From: Chara braunii
Taxonomy: Eukaryota; Streptophyta; Charophyceae; Charales; Characeae
Reading direction: 5' to 3'
Length of the DNA stretch: 24,623 nt
Assembly: GCA_003427395.1 (NCBI GenBank)
Contig: BFEA01000346.1
Location: 69,892-94,514 of the forward strand
Of this stretch, positions 18,514 through 24,623 are shown one piece after another. Position 1 is the stretch's first letter; the number at the start of each line of letters is the position of its first letter. The notes under the pieces are model-generated. The model searched no databases. It was not told the DNA's origin and saw only the letters and a program-made list of their open reading frames with translations. Position numbers and translations under genes: made by a program.

Positions 18514-18573
18514 TCATTGCCCCTAGGAGTTCTGGTTCTTAGGTCATTGCCCCTAGGAGTGTCGGTTCTTAGG
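18514..18573. repeat. 30-bp tandem duplication
   Basis: tcattgcccctaggagt plus (t/g)(c/t)(t/c)ggttcttagg occurs at 18514-18543 and 18544-18573 with two or three differences. It lies just downstream of the gypsy pol remnant. Confidence 0.85.
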
Positions 18574-18697
18574 CTGCATTCACCCCATCCGAGGCCATCC
18601 CACTCTTAGTGGTTCAACAACATGACATTATTTTGTGCTATATTACTATCTTTTCCTATCAGCACCGAGGGAGTTGCCTCCTAGACCTTAGGATTGT

Positions 18698-19756
18698 TTT
18701 CATACACAAGACGTCCAAGATCAAATCACTAGGAATCAAACCTATGACCTACCACCAAAGAGGTGGATCACTTAACCAATAGGTAAAGTGAGTTGGGATG
18801 AAAGTGAAGCCCCGTGAGGGATATTTCACCCCACCCCAGCATGGATCAACCATGACTCGGGGTACCTAAACTCGGCTCGACCTGAATGCCTGAGAGGGAC
18901 AACTCACGACACTGACCAGACTTCAACCAAACACTATCGCAAGGGCGTCCGACCGGTTCATAAGTGCTTGTTTTTATACGTAAGAAGTCCAAGATCAACT
19001 CACTAGGAATCGAACCTATGACCTACCACCAAAGAGGTGGATCACTTAACCAATAGGTGAAGTGAGCTAGGATGAAAGTGAAGCCCCTCGAGGGACATTT
19101 CACCCCATCCCAACATGGATCAACCATAACCCAGTGTACCCAGACTCGACTCGACCCGAATGCCCATGAGAAACAACTCACGACACCGACCTGACTTCAA
19201 CCAAGCACTATGGCAAGGGCGTCTGACCGATTCATAGGTGCTTGTTTTTATACACAAGAAGTCCAAGATCAACTCACTTGGAATCAAACCTATGACCTAC
19301 CACCAAAGAGGTGGACCATTTAACCAATAGGTAAAGTCAGCTGGGATGAAAGTGAAGCCACGTGAGGGACCTTTCAACCCACCCCAACATGGATCAACCA
19401 CGACCGGTGTACCCAGACTTGACTCGACCCGAATGCCCGTGAGGGACAACTCACGGCACTGACCAAACTTCAACCAAGGACTATCGTAAGAGCGTCCGAC
19501 TGGTTTATAAGTGCTTCTTTTTATACACAAGAAGCTCAAGATCAACTCACTAGGAACCAAAGAGGTGGGTCACTTGACCAATAGGTAAAGTGGGCTGGGA
19601 TGAAAGTGAAGCCCCGTGAGAGACATTTCACCCCATCCCAAATTGGATCAACCATGACCCGGTGTACCCAGACTCGACTCGACCCGAATGCACATGAGGG
19701 ACAACTCATTCCACCGGCCAGACTTCAACCAAGCACTATCGCAAGGGCGTCCGGCG
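18698..19756 (-). mobile_element. Tandem array of tRNA-derived (SINE-like) repeats with target duplication
   Basis: Four units repeat with a 274-bp period (anchors gtccaaga at 18713, 18987, 19261 and gctcaaga at 19534). On the minus strand each complete unit holds a tRNA-like stretch: a D-loop-like ttggttaagtg, an anticodon-arm-like CCAC-CTCTTTG-GTGG (7-base loop with T at position 33 and CTT in the anticodon position) and a pol III B-box-like ggttcgattcc (19006-19016; ggtttgattcc at 18732-18742 and 19280-19290). The A box is weaker (tagctcacttcacc). Unit 4 has lost about 18 bp spanning the B box. The array is bounded by the 11-mer cttaggattgt at 18687-18697 and 19757-19767, a probable target-site duplication. 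No long poly-A is present, only tataaaaa near unit ends. Confidence 0.7.
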
Positions 19757-19767
19757 CTTAGGATTGT

Positions 19768-20299
19768 ATCATGCTACTGTTAGTAAGAATGCGTATATTA
19801 AACATTTATTTTTCTTTATGACATGACATAGCTTAGGCTGCATTGCATGGACTCTGCATGGAGCTTGCTCTGCATCCTAGATTTATCAACTTTTTTGTTG
19901 TTGGATAGCGTGTTTATAGCTCGTGCAATCCACTACAGGTCCGAGGAGCGTGTAGTGGACCTCTATCTGCCCGGTCCTACAGCCAGGGCTATTTGGTTAT
20001 TTTGTCTGTTTGGCCTGTGGGACCAGGCCATGTGTTTATATTCAGTCCATTCCTGTTCGGTAACACCGTTGGTACCAACCCAGTCCATTCCAGTCAGTTC
20101 GTTGGGGGTATACCCCAGCTGCAGTCCGTATTTGGATTCATTCTTCATTTGCACAGTTTGTAGTATATTCGTGTTGAGTCTGCGCCGGAGCTGCACTTTC
20201 TTCGAGCTCCATCACCATCTCCGTCATCCTCACCCCATCATCTTGAACCTGACGGACCGCCATCCCAACGGGTCTGTCATATCATTGCACAGTCCGGGC
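19768..20299. other. Unassigned sequence between SINE-like array and LINE
   Basis: Holds a 156-codon plus frame (19847-20317) and shorter minus frames without recognised motifs. It may include remnants of the gypsy LTR (it lies downstream of pol and contains a tttata word near 19913), but I could not define LTR ends. The short word cagtccattcc recurs (about 20043 and 20081). Confidence 0.3.
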
Positions 20300-22740
20300 C
20301 GTTGTCGGCAAGCTTAATGCCCGGAAAATGGAGCGGGATTTGTTGGTCTTGCTAAACAAACCCCTTTGGGGTAATGTTCGGGCGGGGCGGGGGGTGCGCG
20401 TTCTGTATCAACCAGCCACTAACCCAAGGTTTTATGTGAATTGATTTTAAGCTCATACGCTAGGTGGAAGGCTAGCACTTTGCGGGTCAACTCCTTGAAG
20501 GAGGAGTCCAAGGCCTGTATAAGTGCTGTGAGATCATCTGCGAACAACAGAGTCACCTGTAGAGACACCCGATGCCCCTCCAACACTGGTTCGGCCACCG
20601 ACCGCTGAATGGAGGGGTCTGTACGGAGGAAGGAGGTGATGCCTTGTATTGTAAATAGAGACAGCAGGGTTGCGAATGGGTCCCCTTGGCGGACAGATTG
20701 AGACATACAATCTGGTGGCGATAAGAAACCATTGACCTTTATCTGTCCATGCGCGTGGTTGGAGAGTACTCGCACCCGACGACGAAAGTTGGGGCCTACC
20801 CCCATTTGCTCCATCCACATTCAATTTGCACTCAGTCTGCTGTTGGGAAGTCCAATTCACTTGGTCATAAGCTTTTTCGAAGTCAGTGAAGTAACATGGA
20901 GTCGTTTATCCTTGATGTAGCGCACAACTTCGATAAAGTCATGACAGTGTCCAATATGAACCGTCCGGGGATAAAACTGGTCTGGTCAATGTGAAAGCAG
21001 TGGTTCGTTATTGTTCGCAAGCAGTTAACCAACAACTTAGCAAGGATTTTTAAAATAATTGTGAGTAGTGTAATTGGTCTGTAATTTTTAATATCGGCTG
21101 GGTCCCGCTTCTTATACACGAGAGTAACGACACCCGTGCTGATCTCTCTGCCCAGACCTTCAGCCTGTTCACTGTCCTTGCGGAAACCCATGTACTCATT
21201 TTCAAAAACCCACCAAAAAGTCTGCCAGAATTCTTTTAACACAACGTCACAGCCCGGCGTCTTGTTGGGTTGAAGGGAGAGAAGGGCATCCCTAGCCTCT
21301 TCCTGTGTGATAGGTTTATCCAGTTGGGTGGTTCGGTTTGGGCCCTTGGGGTGAGTGTTGTTTCAAGGTAGGATAGAAACTTCGGCCACCCATCCTGAAC
21401 CAGCATTTGGTCATGTTCTCTCTCCTTGGAAGTATCGAGGTCTCGGTAGAAGTTGGCTGCGACTTCTAGCCGTCTCAAACATTAGTCTGTCTCGTACCCG
21501 TAGCTGGTCAATGAGCTTGTTACGGCAACTGCTTTCAAGTTTTTGGAAAAAATGTTTGGACATATTCTCCCCCTTTTCCAGTTCTGTTATTCTAGCCTAA
21601 AGCCGTATTGCTTGATTTTCCCATTGCTGCCAGTCACTGCAGTCAGCTAGTTGCCATCTCACCCCAAAGAGGGCGCCCTCATAATCTTGCTCCCCCGGGT
21701 GTAGTAGAAGATTTTGTTCAGCAATCCGGAGTGTTTCTCTTCCAACTCGCGTTCCTTCTTCTTACATTGGGCCGCCAGTGTACGGATGCCTTGGACGCAG
21801 GCCGCGACAAAGCCGCCGGCAAGGTGGGGGAATGTCGAGGTCTCATGTCTGTGGGTTGTGCAGGCCTCCAAGATGGCATCTTCCATGGCCTGTGTATTTA
21901 ACAGCGAATCGTCGATTTTAAAGAATTCAGGTTCCCACTGCTGAGTTGCATCCAGGACCAGATGAAGGTAGGTAAACTTATGATCCACGCCGGGAAAGAG
22001 GGGAGCTGGCTGGCACCCACTGACTGCAGCCCCCCTACTAAACTCTCGGAAACCAAGAAATAGTTAATTTCCGAGGCCGAGATGTGCTTAATCGAATTGA
22101 CTCCTGTTCCGTTTGAAGTACACAGCAGCCTGTATGGGTCGAGCAGACGGAGTTGCACCATAGCGTAGTGAATGGAAACCGTTTCCTCCAAGACTTTATT
22201 CTCCGAGCCAGTCGTCCCTCCAGACGTCTGGTCCAACTGCAGGTCGAGCACGGCGTTCCAATCCCCATCTAATATGAGATGGGCCGGTGTTACACACGTG
22301 GGGAGAATCTCATCAATCATGGCAGTTGCAAGGTGCTTGGACTATAAGCACTGCAATAGCTGGAGCTGTTCATCCTCAGCCTCTAAATCCATTCGAATTT
22401 CGAACCCAACGCCCCTCTTGTGTGTCCTTTTGTGTATGTGCAGTGTGTAAGAAGTGAGCCGCAGAGGATTATGGGTGCAGCAAGATAGCCGTACGAGCTG
22501 AGCCCGGTTGAGCGGCTGGAGCCCAGTGTGCCTCCTTCACCAACCGCAGGTGGCACACAATTTCAGTCTGGATTGCAAGATGTTCAGGGGCGTCGGTAAG
22601 GTGAGTTTCTAACAGAAAATATATGGAGGGTGGTTACTGCACCAACCTATGGCGGTGACAATGTTGTCCCATTTCTGCTGGCTATTCAGCATTATGGGCA
22701 GGCCATGGATGTTCCAAGAGATTATTCGCAAATCAGAAGA
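20300..22740 (-). pseudogene. LINE ORF2: APE endonuclease and reverse transcriptase, broken
   Basis: On the minus strand the order is endonuclease, linker, RT. The endonuclease starts RIISWNIHGLP (about 22698-22730). It continues HLTDAPEHLAIQTEIV and GVGFEIRMDLEAEDEQ, then LILDGDWNAVLDLQLDQTSG (about 22225-22285). The linker reads ARELEEK-like and EVAANFYRDL (about 21430-21470). RT motifs are VVTLVYKKRDPADIKNYRPITLL (about 21060-21130), QTSFIPGR, DFEKAYDQVNW with its catalytic Asp (about 20850-20885), RQGDPF, and LLFADDLT (about 20526-20550) with both Asp retained. A post-RT stretch (IPLHFPGIKLAD) ends near 20300. At least five frame changes and several stops disable it. No C-terminal GGLG or zinc-knuckle region and no poly-A follow, so the 3' end is lost or replaced. 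Confidence 0.9.
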
Positions 22741-22963
22741 GTGTGAAAAAAAAAGAGGTAACTCGGGGGACCAAGAAGTCGTGAGGTGCCTTTGGATCTC
22801 AGTTCCCGCAGAAGAAGGCCTTGTGCCTATCCATCAAGCCTCAGCTTGGATTCCCATCCAGCCTGGTCCAACAAGAAGAGCCTGTAGTGTGAGATCAAAG
22901 TTGCTGCCAATGCCGCTCTCTCCTATCCCACCCCCTGGCACAAGAGGTCGGATAGGCTGGCCG

Positions 22964-24068
22964 TCACAACCTGCCACGACAGCCACACCGATCGTGCTTC
23001 AGTCGTGTCTGTTCGGACACTCGCACCAGGACTGGGCGAAGCTCTGCTGAATGCAGTTTTCTGCTCTGGTCTTCAAGTTCCCAGTCTTCGGTGTTGCCCA
23101 GCTGTTGACCGAGTGTGAACAGAGGCATGGTGCTGTCGTTGAACCGGGACGCCACTATGCCATCTTCAATGATTTAGTGATAAACAGTGACCAGCACACC
23201 TGAGGAGTGTAGTGCCACCTCCCAATCCTTATGGGCTGTATTCCACTGGCACATGATAATAACCCACTTGTTCTCCTTCTTGCATACATCCATGCACGCT
23301 GCCACTTTGATCTCCTTGGATTTCCTGTTTGCTATCTTATGGAGAGTTGGGTATGTGTGCTTCCAGCTGGTTGTTCTTGTCCTGGAGGGCGGCCACCTGC
23401 GCCTCTAGGATGCTCTTCTGTAGACGAAGATCTGCACGTGACCCTGGCCCCAACTGAGCTGTGGACTTAGTTGCGGGCTGATCCGCAGCAGTGTCACTCT
23501 GTTTCGTGATTGTTTTCGCTTGTCTGGGCAGAGCATCCGTATCCATGAAGGTTGAGGGCCAGATGAATTGCTTTTCGTATGCCTGATGATCCTCCTGTAT
23601 CCCGTCCCCCTACCTTAGTCTCAAGGAGTACTGTTTCACAAAAACGTCGTCCGTAAGACCTCGAAGCGGTTTGCAGTCTCTACCATGCGATGCGAGTTAG
23701 ATGACCCTGCGTCTGCTTGTTGTACGTTAAGTTTCTGCACTAGCGGTGATGGGCCTGCTGCAGCTTGGACTCGAGCTCCTCCACACATTCGAGCCCTTGA
23801 ATAGCTGTCGTCAGCCATTCCTCATCCTTCCCTTCCTCTTCCTCCCCCTCCAAAGTGTCCAAATCCTCCTCTTCAGCCCCTCGTCTCTTTCATCCCCCTG
23901 ACTCAGTCGTTCCTTGTTGCTCAATCTCCATCTCTCCACCTTGCCCACTGTCCCCTTCCTTTGCCTTTTTGGATGAGGCTTGCTGCCTGCACTGCGTCCT
24001 GTACAGCCCCCTGTACGAGTACGGATTCGTAATCCTCCACTCGTACGCTACCTGTGGTCCAGGGCTGC

Positions 24069-24083
<15 letters not shown>
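22964..24083 (-). pseudogene. LINE ORF1-like region, broken
   Basis: Directly upstream of the LINE endonuclease on the same strand, with about 220 bp between. Reading from 24083 downward there is VAYEWRITNPYSYRG, then KKAKEGDSG and a strongly acidic stretch (EEEDLDTLEGEEEEGKDEEW), then GLECVEELESKLQQAHH. After frameshifts come VETANRFEVL (near 23650) and a short coiled coil, LQKSILEAQVAALQDKNNQLE (about 23355-23430). The final segment is KEIKVAACMDVCKKENKWVI, DWEVALHSSG and PVLVRVSEQ, ending at a stop near 22964. Position, coiled coil and charge suit a LINE ORF1 (RNA-binding, particle-forming protein), but I recognise no RRM or zinc knuckle. Several stops and frameshifts are present. Confidence 0.6.

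Positions 24084-24105
<22 letters not shown>
24076..24105. repeat. 30-base poly-T run
   Basis: On the minus strand this is A30 and encodes a Lys run upstream of the ORF1-like frame. It could be a poly-A tail left by a separate minus-strand retroposon that abuts the LINE, marking the LINE's 5' boundary, or a poly-A stretch within its 5' region. No target duplication was found. Confidence 0.7.
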
Positions 24106-24106
<1 letters not shown>

Positions 24107-24475
24107 GGGTGTAAAACGCATAAAAAAACGTGTTTGGGGGTGTGGTATGGCACTAAAATCCCCCCAAATGGCCACCTGCTGAGTCCCACTTCAGTTGGAG
24201 CCTGGTGGGCAGTTCCGTCCTGTTGCAGGGTCTTGCTGCAATGCTGTTGGCTTCAGTCCAGCCTGCCATGTTTTTTTTTTTCAATTTTAAATCAAATTCA
24301 TGGAATAATTGATAGTACGTGAAGTAAACACAAGGAGGAGGGAGCACCAAACATGCATTTGAATGAAAACAAGGCCTCGAAAAAAAGGGTGGGGCCGGGT
24401 GTTGTTGCCATTCATTCAATGGAGCCCAGAGGTCTGTGTGTGTGTTGCTGAACTTTCTGACAGTTTGGTGCAGCA
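24106..24475. other. Unassigned sequence
   Basis: Contains a shorter T run (about 24271-24281). Minus-strand frames here are joined by the poly-A and CA tracts and show no domain of their own. Confidence 0.3.

Positions 24476-24527
<52 letters not shown>
24476..24527. repeat. (CA)n microsatellite
   Basis: A pure CA tract that gives Cys-Val or Thr-His runs in the overlapping frames. A second short tg/ca-rich stretch reaches the right edge (about 24594-24623). Confidence 0.95.
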
Positions 24528-24529
<2 letters not shown>

Positions 24530-24623
24530 GTGGAAAGGTAGGACTGCTGCTGCTGCAGCAACAGGCCGGAATTGCCACTGCACCAGCATCGTGTGTTTGT
24601 GTGCGTGTGTAAGCACACACACA

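Noticed and set aside
18698-19756. Array units as functional tRNA genes
   Set aside because: There is no acceptor stem, the A box is weak, the T stem is imperfect and one unit lacks the B box. Only a tRNA-derived repeat is supported.
19847-20317. 156-codon plus frame
   Set aside because: It has no motif and its 3' end overlaps the end of the minus-strand LINE remnant. It is more likely LTR-like or unassigned DNA.
18600-20320. 3' LTR of the gypsy element
   Set aside because: No pair of long terminal repeats, TG...CA ends, primer-binding site or polypurine tract could be identified within the window.
1-24623. CRISPR array, bacterial operon or phage system
   Set aside because: Tandem repeats here are minisatellites or elements without spacer-repeat regularity or cas genes, and all recognisable protein remnants are eukaryotic retroelements.

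Overview
The window looks like gene-poor, repeat-rich nuclear DNA from a eukaryote with a large genome. I see no intact cellular gene, rRNA or complete tRNA. Decayed retroelements, short DNA-transposon-like elements, minisatellites and microsatellites fill most of it. The LINE pieces (APE endonuclease, reverse transcriptase, a GGLG-type C-terminal region, a C-terminal CxxC...H zinc knuckle) and a Ty3/gypsy pol with reverse transcriptase, RNase H and integrase are types common in green-lineage genomes. My impression is a plant or streptophyte (charophyte) alga, but nothing in the window proves this. Two single-N positions (1396 and 6952) lie in simple or repeated sequence and look like assembly uncertainties.

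Layout. 1-2.7 kb: unassigned sequence with poly-T and CT/AT/CA tracts. 2.69-3.46 kb: a 753-bp hAT-type non-autonomous transposon with perfect 8-bp target duplications and a duplicated interior. 3.55-4.38 kb: a ~196-bp tandem repeat split by a 421-bp poly-A retroposon with a 10-bp target duplication. 4.5-4.95 kb: a two-unit, 81-codon-period repeat that looks like a decayed coding sequence. 5.8-7.35 kb: CA tracts and a TG/GC-rich repetitive region containing a well-formed hammerhead ribozyme motif (about 6694-6756). 7.7-8.1 kb: plus-strand LINE fragment. 8.1-10.4 kb: a repeat family built on a CTGGA-N7-TCCAG hairpin (two single copies and a 47-bp-period array), a 350-bp inverted-repeat element (9025-9374) and a minus-strand LINE C-terminal fragment. 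10.8-11.8 kb: three TTG tracts and a minus-strand Asn-rich modular reading frame. 12.9-14.5 kb: GAT tract and 25-bp and 51-bp tandem repeats. 14.7-16.0 kb: minus-strand LINE fragment meeting head-to-head a plus-strand Ty3/gypsy pol pseudogene (about 16.0-18.3 kb). 18.7-19.76 kb: four tandem ~274-bp units with a tRNA-like portion on the minus strand, the whole array flanked by an 11-bp direct repeat. 20.3-24.1 kb: a minus-strand LINE with ORF1 and ORF2, both broken by stops and frameshifts.

These elements do not form a pathway. They record successive insertions, several of which can be ordered because target duplications or a sister repeat copy show the pre-insertion state. The most notable signals are the hammerhead ribozyme, the tRNA-like array with its own target-site duplication, the two short inverted-repeat elements with similar CGAAC-rich ends, and the hairpin minisatellite family.
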